This document shows positions 17,177 through 26,554 of a stretch of 64,000 nt of DNA, piece after piece. The stretch is from Pedobacter planticolens. GTDB lineage: Bacteria > Bacteroidota > Bacteroidia > Sphingobacteriales > Sphingobacteriaceae. A program made the translations under genes and the position numbers. Numbering within the stretch: position 1 is the stretch's first letter; the number at the start of each line of letters is the position of its first letter. The notes beneath the pieces were generated by a model that made no database searches, had not been told where the DNA came from, and saw nothing but the letters and a program-made list of their open reading frames with translations. The DNA lies in assembly GCF_014172375.1 (NCBI RefSeq), contig NZ_WNXD01000001.1, positions 1,054,001-1,118,000 of the forward strand, in the 5' to 3' direction.

Positions 17177-17674
17177 ATGAAAAACGTTAAGCTAAATTGT
17201 TTTGGTTTGTTACTATTGGTGTTGTTTTTAGCATCCTGCGGAACTAGAAAATATACGGTGAAATCGGATACTAAAGCGGCCAAAACTGCAGACGTGATGG
17301 CAAACTTAAAGAGTAAACAATTGTATCGTTTTATTACCGATTGGACTGGTGTTAAATATCGTTTTGGAGGATTGGATAAAAGTGGGATAGATTGCTCGGG
17401 TTTTGCATTGTTGTTGGAGAAGGATATTTATGGTCGTACATTACCCAGAAGATCAAAAGACCAAGCAGAAACGATAAAAAAGAAAAGCCAAAGCAATTTA
17501 GAAGAGGGTGATCTTATCTTTTTCTCTTTTGGAGGCAATGAAGTAGACCACGTTGGCGTTTATTTAAATAACAATTTTTTTGTACATGCTTCTACCACCA
17601 GAGGCGTTGTAGTTGATGATCTGAATATGCCTGTTTATCAGAATGCAATTGTAAAAACAGGAACTTTAAAATAA
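17177..17674 (+). CDS. NlpC/P60 family lipoprotein (cell-wall peptidase)
   Basis: The 165-residue product carries a lipobox (FLASC, C21) and a C40 peptidase domain that cleaves gamma-D-glutamyl bonds in peptidoglycan stem peptides. The catalytic Cys lies in GIDCSGFALLL (around residue 73), the His in EVDHVGVYL and a third polar residue in FVHASTTRGV. RTLPRRSKDQA is also typical of the family. It probably acts in the periplasm on the inner face of the outer membrane. It follows mutS by 2 bp and is likely co-transcribed. Confidence 0.88.
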   Translation: MKNVKLNCFGLLLLVLFLASCGTRKYTVKSDTKAAKTADVMANLKSKQLYRFITDWTGVKYRFGGLDKSGIDCSGFALLLEKDIYGRTLPRRSKDQAETIKKKSQSNLEEGDLIFFSFGGNEVDHVGVYLNNNFFVHASTTRGVVVDDLNMPVYQNAIVKTGTLK

Positions 17675-17678
17675 TATT

Positions 17679-18233
17679 ATGCGTAAAATAATTGGCTCTC
17701 TTTGTTTAGTAATTGGTTTAATAACTACCGTGCATGCACAAAAAGCATTAAAAGTAGGTGAGGTACTGCCTGATTTGGCGTTGTTAAGTACCAAAGGAAA
17801 TGTATATGATTTAAAAGCTCAAAAGGCTGCAAAAGGTTTTATTTTGGTTTTTATGACGCCAACTTGTGATCATTGTATTGCGTATGAACCTAGAATTATG
17901 GCTTTGGATAAGAAGTATAAAGTGAAAGGTTTTCCAGTAGTTGCAATTGGTCCTTATGGCGATGATCCGATTAAATATCCACTAGATGCGATGCCAGAAA
18001 TGAAAAAATTAGCAATAAACAAGCAGTTTACTTTTCCTTACCTATCGGATGATCATTTTAAATATACCTGGTTATTGGGTATTAAAGAAACGCCAACTGC
18101 TGTAGTATTGCAAAAAAAGGCGAATGGATTTTTAATTAAATACATTGGTAAAATTGACGATGAGCAGAACCAAAAGCTAATTCCTAAAAACAAATTTGTA
18201 GAACAAGAGGTTAATAAATTGTTGACTAAGTAA
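17679..18233 (+). CDS. Secreted thioredoxin-fold protein (CDHC active site)
   Basis: The 184-residue product has a signal peptide ending at VHAQ (about residue 21) and a TlpA/ResA-type redoxin domain. The active-site pair is C63-D-H-C66 in FMTPTCDHCIAYEP, and the cis-Pro lies in KETPTAVVL. It should act as a periplasmic thiol-disulfide protein. The next two genes encode proteins of the same fold with different active sites, so this is a set of three. Confidence 0.83.
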   Translation: MRKIIGSLCLVIGLITTVHAQKALKVGEVLPDLALLSTKGNVYDLKAQKAAKGFILVFMTPTCDHCIAYEPRIMALDKKYKVKGFPVVAIGPYGDDPIKYPLDAMPEMKKLAINKQFTFPYLSDDHFKYTWLLGIKETPTAVVLQKKANGFLIKYIGKIDDEQNQKLIPKNKFVEQEVNKLLTK

Positions 18234-18245
18234 ATTCTATTTTAT

Positions 18246-18731
18246 ATGAAGTATCTGTTGAGTTTATTCTTGGTAACAGCAACTTTATCTGCAAATGCGC
18301 AGGTGAAATTAGTATCCTTAAATGAATTAGAACAAAGATTATCCAAAGGAAAAGATACAACCTACGTAATTAACTTTTGGGCAACTTGGTGTGGGCCTTG
18401 TGTGGGAGAGTTGTCGCAATTTGAGAGTTTAAAGAAAGAATATTTTAAAACCCCTGTAAAAGTGATTTTGGTTAGTATGGATTTCAAATCTAAATTAAAA
18501 TCGAATGTTATTCCATTTGTTAAAAAGCAGAAATTGAAATCGGAAGTTTATGTAATCAATGAACCAAATACACAAGCTTTTATAGATAATGTAGATAAAA
18601 AATGGTCGGGCGCTTTACCAGCTACTTTGATTGTGAAAAATAATAGTCGATCATTTTTTGAAAAGGAATTTGTCAATACTGAATTAGAAGATTTAGTAAA
18701 AAATATAGCTCACGAAGATTATAAACCTTAA
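18246..18731 (+). CDS. TlpA-like periplasmic thioredoxin (CGPC active site)
   Basis: The 161-residue product has a signal peptide (cleavage near ANAQ, residue 19) and the classic thioredoxin motif WATWCGPCVGEL (C49, C52), with cis-Pro in GALPATLIV. The TlpA/DsbE class usually reduces disulfides or apocytochromes in the periplasm. It follows the previous gene by 12 bp and precedes the third redoxin gene by 3 bp. Confidence 0.85.
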   Translation: MKYLLSLFLVTATLSANAQVKLVSLNELEQRLSKGKDTTYVINFWATWCGPCVGELSQFESLKKEYFKTPVKVILVSMDFKSKLKSNVIPFVKKQKLKSEVYVINEPNTQAFIDNVDKKWSGALPATLIVKNNSRSFFEKEFVNTELEDLVKNIAHEDYKP

Positions 18732-18734
18732 AAA

Positions 18735-19349
18735 ATGAAAAGGATTTTATTTGCTTGTTTAATGATGCTAGGCATTATGACAAAAGCACAAAATGGTTAC
18801 CAGATTGGTGATGTAGCTTCAGATTTTAATTTAAAAAACGTTGATGGGAAGAGTGTTTCATTAGCTAATTATAAAGATGCCAAAGGATATATTATCGTAT
18901 TTACTTGCAATACTTGTCCAGTTGCTCAGGCTTATCAAGATAGGGTTGAGGCATTGAATAAAGAGTATGCTCCAAAGGGATATCCAGTTATTGCGATAAA
19001 TACGAACGATCCTATCGCATCGCCAGGAGATAGTTATGCGAAAATGCAAGAACGTGCTAAACAAAAGAAATTCAGCTTCGCTTATTTAGAAGATCCAAAC
19101 CATATTTACACTAAAAAGTATGGTGCTAATAAAACACCACATGTTTTTATATTGCAAAAAACTGCCAAAGGGAATGAGGTAGCTTATATTGGAGCGATTG
19201 ATAACGACCAAGAAGAAGTTAACCCGCAAAAAGAAACTTACGTACAAAATGCAATTAATTTATTGCTGCAAGGTAAAAAGCCAACAGTAACTTATACAAA
19301 AGCAATTGGTTGTAGTATTAGATGGAAAAAAGAAAGCACAACTGAATAA
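18735..19349 (+). CDS. Secreted AhpC/TSA-type redoxin (CNTC motif)
   Basis: The 204-residue product has a signal peptide ending near TKAQN (residue 19-20) and a redoxin domain of the family in which the motif reads FTCNTCPVAQAY (C58, C61). The stretch KKYGANKTPHVFIL contains the cis-Pro, and the C-terminal segment TKAIGCSIRWK holds a third conserved Cys typical of this subfamily. It probably acts as a periplasmic thiol oxidoreductase or peroxidase. It is the third redoxin in the run. Confidence 0.83.
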   Translation: MKRILFACLMMLGIMTKAQNGYQIGDVASDFNLKNVDGKSVSLANYKDAKGYIIVFTCNTCPVAQAYQDRVEALNKEYAPKGYPVIAINTNDPIASPGDSYAKMQERAKQKKFSFAYLEDPNHIYTKKYGANKTPHVFILQKTAKGNEVAYIGAIDNDQEEVNPQKETYVQNAINLLLQGKKPTVTYTKAIGCSIRWKKESTTE

Positions 19350-19359
19350 CGAGATTATT

Positions 19360-19482
19360 ATGACAGAACCTAAGCACGATTACTCTTTTTGGACGAAGTA
19401 CAAACATTTTGCTACTACAGAAATTCTGATGTATTTAATTATGATTATTGGTATTGGACTTGGGATTATTTTTTTAAGCTAA
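19360..19482 (+). CDS. Small membrane protein, 40 residues
   Basis: A 40-codon ORF starts 10 bp after the redoxin stop (ATG at 19360, TAA at 19480-19482). Its first 20 residues are polar and aromatic (MTEPKHDYSFWTKYKHF...), and the last 19 form a single hydrophobic helix (MYLIMIIGIGLGIIFLS). This is the usual plan of a small inner-membrane protein. It is co-directional with the redoxin run and its 3' end overlaps the convergent gene by 17 bp. Position and composition favour a real gene; I know no function for it. Confidence 0.6.
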   Translation: MTEPKHDYSFWTKYKHFATTEILMYLIMIIGIGLGIIFLS

Positions 19483-21370
19483 ACACAACCTTTACGTGAT
19501 CTGCGGTATTTACATCGGTTATAAACTTAAAGAACGCTGCATAGCTTTCTGCCGGAAAAGTACCATCATTCAACACAAATTTCCGATAGTATATTAATTT
19601 ATTTCCTTCTAAAACAGTTTTTGAAACGTACGAACCAAACTCGCTTTTAATTGCCGTATCATTTGGTTGAATAAACGGAATTACATTTTCTGGTAATGTG
19701 TACGTAATGCTATCTGCATCGGTATATCCACGATTTAAATAAACTGGTAATGTTCTGTTTTTAGCATCAGGTATTGTTGCTTTTACATTGAAAGCATTTA
19801 ATAAAAGAAATAGTTTACCATTATTGATAGATCCGTAATTTCTAATAGTTATCGCTAAGTTTTCTGTGAGTTCTGGTTCAATATCTTTCTTTTGAACGTA
19901 ATTAATTTTATCGAAGTAGATGTTGTCAATGTCGTAAGCTTCCGCTAATAATTTCTGTTGTTCAGTTAAAGGTTTATCAATAACTTCTTCGTGATTATCG
20001 TATTGAGCGCCAGAAAATATCGTTTTTAAGTTTCCAGTTACGCTTCCATCTTTATCCATACTTAAATCCGCTTTGCGAATTTGAAGATTTTTTGGTGTAG
20101 TTAATTTTGGTGTGTGCAGTAATTTACCTCCTTCGGGAGTGCAAGCCAATACATATCTATCGTCTGTAAAATCACTTAAAAAACCGAAAGGAATTTTCTG
20201 ACTTGTACATTCTAACCAAGTGGTATCGCCTTTAAGTGGCATACATAAAATGATGTGATTTCCTTGATTCATACTTGCATACGTAGGATCTAAGCTCTTT
20301 TTCTGACTACCAGCTTGCACAATACAATAATATGATTCGATGCCGACCACATCTAAAAGGCTTTGCATGTAGTTAACCAAAGCCTTACAATCGCCATAAC
20401 CTAAACGATCTACGTCTGCAGCGGTTATCGGTTGAAAACCTCCAATACCGATTTGTACACTAATGTAACGCGTTTTATTTTGCAGGTACTGATATATTTT
20501 TCTGGCTTTTTCTTTATCGGTTGCTTCGTTTTTAACCAAATCTTTAATAGTTTCAATAGTTGTGGGCAAAAGCGTTTTACGATTTTTTAATAAATTATCA
20601 TATTGCCATTTGCCCAACTCTTGCCAATTGGTATAATTGCCTTTATAATTGAAATAACTAAAATTTTGAGGAGCAATTTTAACACTAGTTTGATAGTTTT
20701 CTCGATCTGGACTATAAGGTTCAGGTTTTACGCCCATCATATTATTCACCGTCCATACTAAGGTTTTTTGTTTTTCATTAACACTTTCAAGAGCTTTATT
20801 AGCTAAGTTTTGGGTTTTAATTCGAAACTCATCTGTTGGTTTACAAATAAATGTGTAGCTGCTTTTTTCTACAGAAACATCACTAGCAGGTTTTGGTACC
20901 CAATCTGGAATAATTAAGTTTTGCTTGTAACGCATTTCATAGGTGTAAACTATGGTATAAGGATAAACATTTACAGAAGGTAAATAATGTTTTACGCGAC
21001 TATCTTCAAATAAAGAAAAATCTTGTACAGCACTTTCATCCTTAAAATCACTTTGTGAAAATTTGCCAGTTAGCTTACCAACTTCATTATAAATTTCGCC
21101 TTTAATGCTTTTAATGGAAGTGTTTTTATCATAGAATAAAACCAATCGAGCACTATTTTCACCGTTTTTATTTAAAACTGTAATGGCTTGTTTAACAGAA
21201 TATATCACATTATCTGGCGAACGCATATCTACAACAGTCTCTTCATTTCTGATGGTTGCATTTGCTCTATTTCGCAAGGTTGAAGGAATTAATTCCGAAT
21301 CGTAATTGTCTTGTGCATAACACGTAATGAAACTTAAAAATGAGATCAAAAACAGAGATATGACTTTCAT
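19466..21370 (-). CDS. DUF3857/transglutaminase-like secreted protein (active site intact)
   Basis: The 634-residue product has a signal peptide (FITCYAQ, about residue 20), an N-terminal DUF3857 beta domain, a central transglutaminase core and a C-terminal DUF3858-like domain. The core keeps the catalytic Cys in RLGYGDCKALVNYMQ and the His in NQGNHIILCMPL, followed by WLECTSQ, so it may act as a peptidase or crosslinking enzyme in the periplasm or on the surface. It is translationally coupled to its upstream paralogue (stop and start share one base, TAATG). Confidence 0.85.
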   Translation of the reverse strand: MKVISLFLISFLSFITCYAQDNYDSELIPSTLRNRANATIRNEETVVDMRSPDNVIYSVKQAITVLNKNGENSARLVLFYDKNTSIKSIKGEIYNEVGKLTGKFSQSDFKDESAVQDFSLFEDSRVKHYLPSVNVYPYTIVYTYEMRYKQNLIIPDWVPKPASDVSVEKSSYTFICKPTDEFRIKTQNLANKALESVNEKQKTLVWTVNNMMGVKPEPYSPDRENYQTSVKIAPQNFSYFNYKGNYTNWQELGKWQYDNLLKNRKTLLPTTIETIKDLVKNEATDKEKARKIYQYLQNKTRYISVQIGIGGFQPITAADVDRLGYGDCKALVNYMQSLLDVVGIESYYCIVQAGSQKKSLDPTYASMNQGNHIILCMPLKGDTTWLECTSQKIPFGFLSDFTDDRYVLACTPEGGKLLHTPKLTTPKNLQIRKADLSMDKDGSVTGNLKTIFSGAQYDNHEEVIDKPLTEQQKLLAEAYDIDNIYFDKINYVQKKDIEPELTENLAITIRNYGSINNGKLFLLLNAFNVKATIPDAKNRTLPVYLNRGYTDADSITYTLPENVIPFIQPNDTAIKSEFGSYVSKTVLEGNKLIYYRKFVLNDGTFPAESYAAFFKFITDVNTADHVKVVFSLKK

Positions 21371-23346
21371 TAGTTCGCTTTTTTTAATAATAAATCTGTT
21401 TTTTGATTTTGGATAATCTTGCTGTAAAACTCTTTAAGGTAAGGATATTCTTCTGGAGCATAAATAGCTTTATTAAACTGCAATACTTGACTTAAAACTA
21501 AATTATTATCCGTTAACGTAGTTTGTAATAAATATCGACCACCAGATAATGGCAAGCCTATGGCCAAATCTTGAGGTTTTTCTTGTAACTGATAATTTCC
21601 TGGTAAGGTAATAATAATTGAAATTCGTTCATCAGATGCAGCGCCTAAATCTACAGGATAAGTTCTTTCATTTAAATTAAAAGGGTTTTTTGAAATGCGA
21701 CTGATAAAGAAAGGATTTATATAAAGTAAATCTTTACCCATACCATCATGAGCAGCAAATTCAACTTCGTAAATTTCAGTTAGTGGTTTTTCAACACTAT
21801 CAATATTTAATATTTCTTGTTTAGTGATACTTATTTTAGCTAATTCCGCATCTAATTTCTCTACATATTCGTCTGGCGAATTGTATTTTTTAATCTCTTT
21901 TCTCTTGTTAAAAGCTGCGTAACCAAGGGTGGTAGTTGTAATTGTACCTGTAATTTTTCCGTCTGCGTTTAACTTTCCGTTTAATATATAATTTGTAGTG
22001 CTTTTCTGACCTGCTTTTAAGTCTATCCAATAGGATGGTTTTTTAAGATTAATTACCCTTCCTTGATCGTTTATACAACGCAAAGGCAATAATCCGAAAG
22101 GTAATAAAGGTTCTGTAGCATCTAATAAATAGCTTTTATCACCAATATTAACTTTAGCAACCACATAATTAAAATCACTTATTATGGGATACAATTTATT
22201 TACCGTTCCGTTTTCTCTTGTTGAAATAATTACAGCTTCAGCATCCAAATCTGCCGCAGAAAGCGCTGCAATTAAACTTAAATTAACACCAGCAGCATTG
22301 CCAGATCTACTTTCTAATACAGTTTTAATGTTTTCCTCACTATATTTTCCATAATAGTTATTCCATTTTATTTGTTTTTTAATGTAATTATAAATCGCTT
22401 TGGCTTTACTTAAATCATCCGTAGTATTTTGTAAAATAGATGGCAATAGGTCTTTAAAAACATCTTTACGTTTCATATGCGAGCCAAAATTCTTATCAGA
22501 TGTTAGTTCATAATCAATATCTTTCCATGCTTTTGTAAAGTTCTGTTTGCTTCCATTAGTCATTAATATATCTGAAAGTTCAAAATAAACTGCCGACTTG
22601 AAATTACTAGGAGCAGTCATGTAATCTTCTTCTAAAAAAGCAGGTACATTTTTCATCACATAAGTCATTTTAGAGCAGTCTATAGGCACTCCGTTTAGTC
22701 GTAAACATTCCCTACTCAATTCAGCTTTTTGATCGCTTAATTTATAAAATCCACGAAGTGTTACATTATAAGTGTAGTTTCCAGGTATATAAGCTACGTA
22801 TTCGCTATGCACTTTAGGAATATCTGATTGAAATTCCCATGTTTTAAAATTAAAATAGTTTGGTGATACTAAACGATAGCTATATTCTATAATAGAACCA
22901 TCTTTAATATTTGGCAAGGTGAATTTGGTTAATGAAGTATATTTAGATCTATTTTCTGTAAAAACGGCTTTTTTATCCATCACAGTTTCTACAAATTTGT
23001 TATCAACATAATTGAAAGTAGAAGCTTTTAGATCTTGTACTAATTCTTCTCTCGAATCATCTTTATAAGTAGGAATAACAATATTAGCTTGTTTAAAACC
23101 TTCTTTATTGTAAATTTTGATTTTTACGTGGTAATCAAATATTAATAAAAGCCTACCTGTAGCATCATCAAGTTGCAAGGCAGCAGTTCCATACTCTTTT
23201 AAAACCACAGCATTTGCATTACTATCTATCGATTTCTTGTTAAACTCATAATCATCATAAGTAATTGCTCCAAAGTTAAAGTTCTGAGCATGAGCAGCTG
23301 ATAAGATTAATAAATAAAAGCAGGTTACGGCTAAAATTTTCTTCAT
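21370..23346 (-). CDS. DUF3857/transglutaminase-like secreted protein (active site lost)
   Basis: The 658-residue paralogue has the same architecture as the downstream gene: signal peptide ending AHAQ, DUF3857 domain, transglutaminase core, C-terminal domain. In the core the position of the catalytic Cys reads RSGNAAGVNLSLI (Ala in place of Cys) and the His position reads DFNYVVAKVN (Tyr in place of His). It therefore looks like a non-catalytic partner of the next gene. The pair is an operon with a 1-base overlap. A binding or scaffold role is inferred. Confidence 0.85.
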   Translation of the reverse strand: MKKILAVTCFYLLILSAAHAQNFNFGAITYDDYEFNKKSIDSNANAVVLKEYGTAALQLDDATGRLLLIFDYHVKIKIYNKEGFKQANIVIPTYKDDSREELVQDLKASTFNYVDNKFVETVMDKKAVFTENRSKYTSLTKFTLPNIKDGSIIEYSYRLVSPNYFNFKTWEFQSDIPKVHSEYVAYIPGNYTYNVTLRGFYKLSDQKAELSRECLRLNGVPIDCSKMTYVMKNVPAFLEEDYMTAPSNFKSAVYFELSDILMTNGSKQNFTKAWKDIDYELTSDKNFGSHMKRKDVFKDLLPSILQNTTDDLSKAKAIYNYIKKQIKWNNYYGKYSEENIKTVLESRSGNAAGVNLSLIAALSAADLDAEAVIISTRENGTVNKLYPIISDFNYVVAKVNIGDKSYLLDATEPLLPFGLLPLRCINDQGRVINLKKPSYWIDLKAGQKSTTNYILNGKLNADGKITGTITTTTLGYAAFNKRKEIKKYNSPDEYVEKLDAELAKISITKQEILNIDSVEKPLTEIYEVEFAAHDGMGKDLLYINPFFISRISKNPFNLNERTYPVDLGAASDERISIIITLPGNYQLQEKPQDLAIGLPLSGGRYLLQTTLTDNNLVLSQVLQFNKAIYAPEEYPYLKEFYSKIIQNQKTDLLLKKAN

Positions 23347-23514
23347 AAAGAGGTTAGTTAATTTCGTAGCAATTTAAACGTACTTGCTAACATTATGAAA
23401 TAATTTCGCAACTAAAATTTTAGCTGAATAGTACAGAACTAACCAAACCTTTTTAGCATTTTTGAAAAACAAAACTTAGCTTAAACCCAATACTTTAATA
23501 GATATCAAAATAAA

Positions 23515-24465
23515 ATGAAATTAAATTTAAAACGTCCTTTAGCCTTTTTCGATTTAGAAGCCACAGGGATAAATGTTGGCGCAGATAGAATTGTAGAAAT
23601 TGCAGTATTAAAAGCAATGCCAGATGGATCGGAATTGATTTTAACTAAGCGCATTAATCCAGAAATGCCAATTCCATTAGTTACTTCATTAATACATGGT
23701 ATTTATGATGAAGATATTAAAGATGCCGAGACGTTTAAGCAAGCTGCAAAAGAAATTGCAACATTTATTGGCGATGCCGATTTAGCTGGCTATAACTCCA
23801 ATAAGTTTGATATACCTATGTTGTTAGAGGAGTTTCTAAGGGTTGGTGTCGACTTTGATATGAGCGATAGAAAGTTTGTTGATGTGCAAAATATCTTCCA
23901 CCAAATGGAGCAACGTACATTAAAAGCAGCTTATAAGTTTTATTGCGAAAAAGATATTATTAATGCACACTCTGCAGAAGCTGATATTAGAGCTACTTAT
24001 GAAGTATTGTTATCGCAATTGGATAAATATCAAGATGTTGAGTTTGAGGATAAACAAGGAAATAAATCAAAACCGGTACAAAATGATGTAGATGCGTTGC
24101 ACAGTTTTACCAACATGAATAAAGTGGTAGATTTTGCTGGTAGAATGGTTTATAATGAGAAAGGCGAAGAGACCATCAATTTTGGTAAGCATAAAGGCAA
24201 AACCGTAGAACAAGTTTTTGATACAGAACCTAGCTATTATGCTTGGATGAAACAAGGCGATTTCCCTTTATATACTAAAAAGAAATTGGAAGAAATTTGG
24301 GTGAGATGGAGCAAAAAGAAAGACGAACAAAAAGTAGCTAAGCAACAAACTCAAGCTCCAAAACAAACCCCAGCAGCTCCTACAAAACCTCAACAAAAAG
24401 AAAAACCAGCTGCACCAATTAACAACGATATGCTGGAGCAGTTAAAAATGAAATTCGGTAAATAA
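23515..24465 (+). CDS. DEDDh 3'-5' exonuclease (DnaQ-like)
   Basis: The 316-residue product starts with a DnaQ-type exonuclease domain: FFDLEATG (D13, E15) as motif Exo I, AGYNSNKFDIPMLLEE as Exo II, and NAHSAEADIRATYEV as Exo III with its His and Asp. A second conserved domain follows (FGKHKGKTVEQVFDTEPSYYAWM, about residues 222-262), typical of a Bacteroidota exonuclease family, then a Gln/Pro/Lys-rich linker and a short end MLEQLKMKFGK. It could be a stand-alone proofreading subunit or a DNA/RNA trimming nuclease. Confidence 0.87.
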   Translation: MKLNLKRPLAFFDLEATGINVGADRIVEIAVLKAMPDGSELILTKRINPEMPIPLVTSLIHGIYDEDIKDAETFKQAAKEIATFIGDADLAGYNSNKFDIPMLLEEFLRVGVDFDMSDRKFVDVQNIFHQMEQRTLKAAYKFYCEKDIINAHSAEADIRATYEVLLSQLDKYQDVEFEDKQGNKSKPVQNDVDALHSFTNMNKVVDFAGRMVYNEKGEETINFGKHKGKTVEQVFDTEPSYYAWMKQGDFPLYTKKKLEEIWVRWSKKKDEQKVAKQQTQAPKQTPAAPTKPQQKEKPAAPINNDMLEQLKMKFGK

Positions 24466-24537
24466 GGTTTTAACCACAGGAGAATGAGAAACTGTTTAAA
24501 TTTCCTTCCATTACATCACTGTCTTTTGTCATCCTGA

Positions 24538-24585
24538 GCGTAGTCGAAGGATTTGCGCAAAGGTCTTCGACAAGCTCAGACTGAC
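24538..24585. repeat. GTCATCCTGAGC REP hairpin
   Basis: GTCATCCTGAGCGTAGTCGA pairs with TCTTCGACAAGCTCAGACTG followed by AC, giving a long imperfect hairpin around the loop TTTGCGCAAA. It is the only REP in a co-directional rather than convergent gap. Nearby, AACCACAG at 24472-24479 belongs to another family whose other end may lie in the next gene. Confidence 0.7.
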
Positions 24586-24628
24586 ATGCATAATTTATAA
24601 CCGAAATTTAAACTCAAAAAAACATTAA

Positions 24629-26524
24629 ATGAATATTAAAATATTAAAACACAAAATCTGTGTTCATCTGTGCATATCTCTGGTTGGCATATTTTTTATA
24701 ACCAACTGTGCAAAAGCTCAACTTCCTGTAGGACAAGTTTTTCAACAAACTTACCAAAAAGGAACACGCGATGTAAGTGGAGCGCCAGGAGCAAACTATT
24801 GGCAAAATACTGCTAATTACAATCTTAAAATAGATTTTAATCCCGAAACAAGATTATTAAAAGGAACTGTAGAAATTCAGTATACCAATAATAGTCCAGA
24901 CGTTTTAGAAGAAATTTGGTTTAAGTTATATCCAAACCTCTATAAAAAAGGTGTTGCTAGAAAATCTAAATTGAATGAACGTGATTTAGGCGAGGGAGTT
25001 AAAATCACAAGTATTTTGCTAAACAATCAGCTTAAAGATACCTCAAGTTTAATAATTGATGGAACAAATATGCATACCAAAGTTCCAGCATTGGCATCAG
25101 GAAAAACGATGAATTTTAAAATTGAGTACAGTTATATCTTAAATAAAGGCTCCCATCAAAGAACAGGTCAGGTAGACGAAGGAGCACATTTTATCGCCTA
25201 TTTCTTCCCTCGAATTGCAGTTTATGATGATGTAGATGGTTGGAATAAAATTCCATATAGTGGCTCTGAAGAGTTTTACAATGATTTTTGCAACTTTAAA
25301 GCCGCTATTACTGTTCCTAAAGATTATACAATTTGGGCAACAGGCGATTTATCAAATGGAGCAGATGTATTTACAAAAAACATCTATAAGAAATATCAAT
25401 TAGCTAATAAAAGCGATGAAACAATTGATGTAATAGATAGTGCTGAATTAGCACAAAATAAGGTAACTGCTCAGAAACCTTTTAATACCTTTAAATTCGA
25501 AGCTAAAAATGTAGTAGACTTTGCCTTTGCCACAAGTAACCATTATTTATGGAAAGCTAATAGTTTGGTAGTAGATCCAAAAACAGGCAGAAGAACTAGA
25601 GTTGATGCCGTTTTCAACCAAAAACATAAAGATTATTACGAAGTAATTGATTTTGCTCGTAAAACAGTTCACGCTATGAGTTATGTTTTTCCAAAATGGC
25701 CTTTTCCGTATAGTCATGAAACTGTTTTTGATGGTTTAGATCAAATGGAATATCCAATGATGGTGAACGACAATCCAACTCAAAATAAATTCGATGCCAT
25801 TACTTTAACAGATCACGAGATTTTTCATACCATGTTTCCATTTTATATGGGCATAAACGAAACTAAATACGGTTGGATGGATGAAGGTTGGGCAACAATA
25901 GGCGAGTGGTTAATCTCGCCAATGATAGATTCAACAATTGTAGATGATTATGGTGTTTTACCGACAGGAAGCTCATCAGGTACTAAAGATGATATGCCGA
26001 TTGTTACTTTAACAACTGAATTAAATGCTCGTAGTTCATTTACAAATACTTATCCTAAGCCAGGTTTTGGTTATCTTTTTGTTAAAGATTATTTAGGTGA
26101 TGAATTGTTTACCAAGGCATTACATAATTATATCACCCTGTGGAATGGCAAACATCCAATGCCTTACGATTTCTTTTATAGTATGAATACTGGTGCTGGT
26201 AAAAACATGAATTGGTTTTGGAAACGCTGGTTTTTTGAGGATGGTGTAACTGATATGGCAATTAAAGCTGTAAATAAAACTGATGCTGGTTACGATATTG
26301 AAATCGAAAATAAAAGCAATAAACCTTTGCCAATAGATTTATTAATTACGTACAGCGATAATTCTACCGAAAAAGTACATCATACCATTGGTGTTTGGGA
26401 AAAAGAGAATAAAACTTTTATATCGTCCATTAAAACCAACAAACAAATTAGCAAAGTGGTGATGAAAAGCGACCACGTTCCAGATAAAAATAGGAGTGAT
26501 AATACATTTGTAGTAAAGAATTAG
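24629..26524 (+). CDS. M1 family metallopeptidase (secreted)
   Basis: The 631-residue zinc aminopeptidase-like protein has a signal peptide with cleavage near CAKAQ (residue 31), an N-terminal beta domain (YNLKIDFNPETRLLKGTVEIQ...), and a gluzincin catalytic domain with HEIFH (about residues 396-400) followed after 18 residues by the Glu of WMDEGW, the complete zinc site. A C-terminal region with a beta-type domain ends the protein. It should trim peptides in the periplasm or outside the cell. The DNA encoding residues 9-19 (24655-24685) is three ATCTGTG-type 10-bp units, that is, repeat sequence used as part of the signal peptide. Confidence 0.9.
   Translation: MNIKILKHKICVHLCISLVGIFFITNCAKAQLPVGQVFQQTYQKGTRDVSGAPGANYWQNTANYNLKIDFNPETRLLKGTVEIQYTNNSPDVLEEIWFKLYPNLYKKGVARKSKLNERDLGEGVKITSILLNNQLKDTSSLIIDGTNMHTKVPALASGKTMNFKIEYSYILNKGSHQRTGQVDEGAHFIAYFFPRIAVYDDVDGWNKIPYSGSEEFYNDFCNFKAAITVPKDYTIWATGDLSNGADVFTKNIYKKYQLANKSDETIDVIDSAELAQNKVTAQKPFNTFKFEAKNVVDFAFATSNHYLWKANSLVVDPKTGRRTRVDAVFNQKHKDYYEVIDFARKTVHAMSYVFPKWPFPYSHETVFDGLDQMEYPMMVNDNPTQNKFDAITLTDHEIFHTMFPFYMGINETKYGWMDEGWATIGEWLISPMIDSTIVDDYGVLPTGSSSGTKDDMPIVTLTTELNARSSFTNTYPKPGFGYLFVKDYLGDELFTKALHNYITLWNGKHPMPYDFFYSMNTGAGKNMNWFWKRWFFEDGVTDMAIKAVNKTDAGYDIEIENKSNKPLPIDLLITYSDNSTEKVHHTIGVWEKENKTFISSIKTNKQISKVVMKSDHVPDKNRSDNTFVVKN
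24655..24685. repeat. ATCTGTG-type repeat inside a signal-peptide coding region
   Basis: Three successive 10-bp units ATCTGTGTTC, ATCTGTGCAT and ATCTCTGGTT lie in the coding sequence of the M1 peptidase signal peptide (residues 9-19). The wording matches the CACAGATG/CATCTGTG palindrome at 10313-10360, and the inverted word AACCACAG occurs at 24472-24479 upstream of the gene. Confidence 0.5.
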
Positions 26525-26554
26525 AAAGCGCCAAAGGAGTTCCTTTGGAACAAA

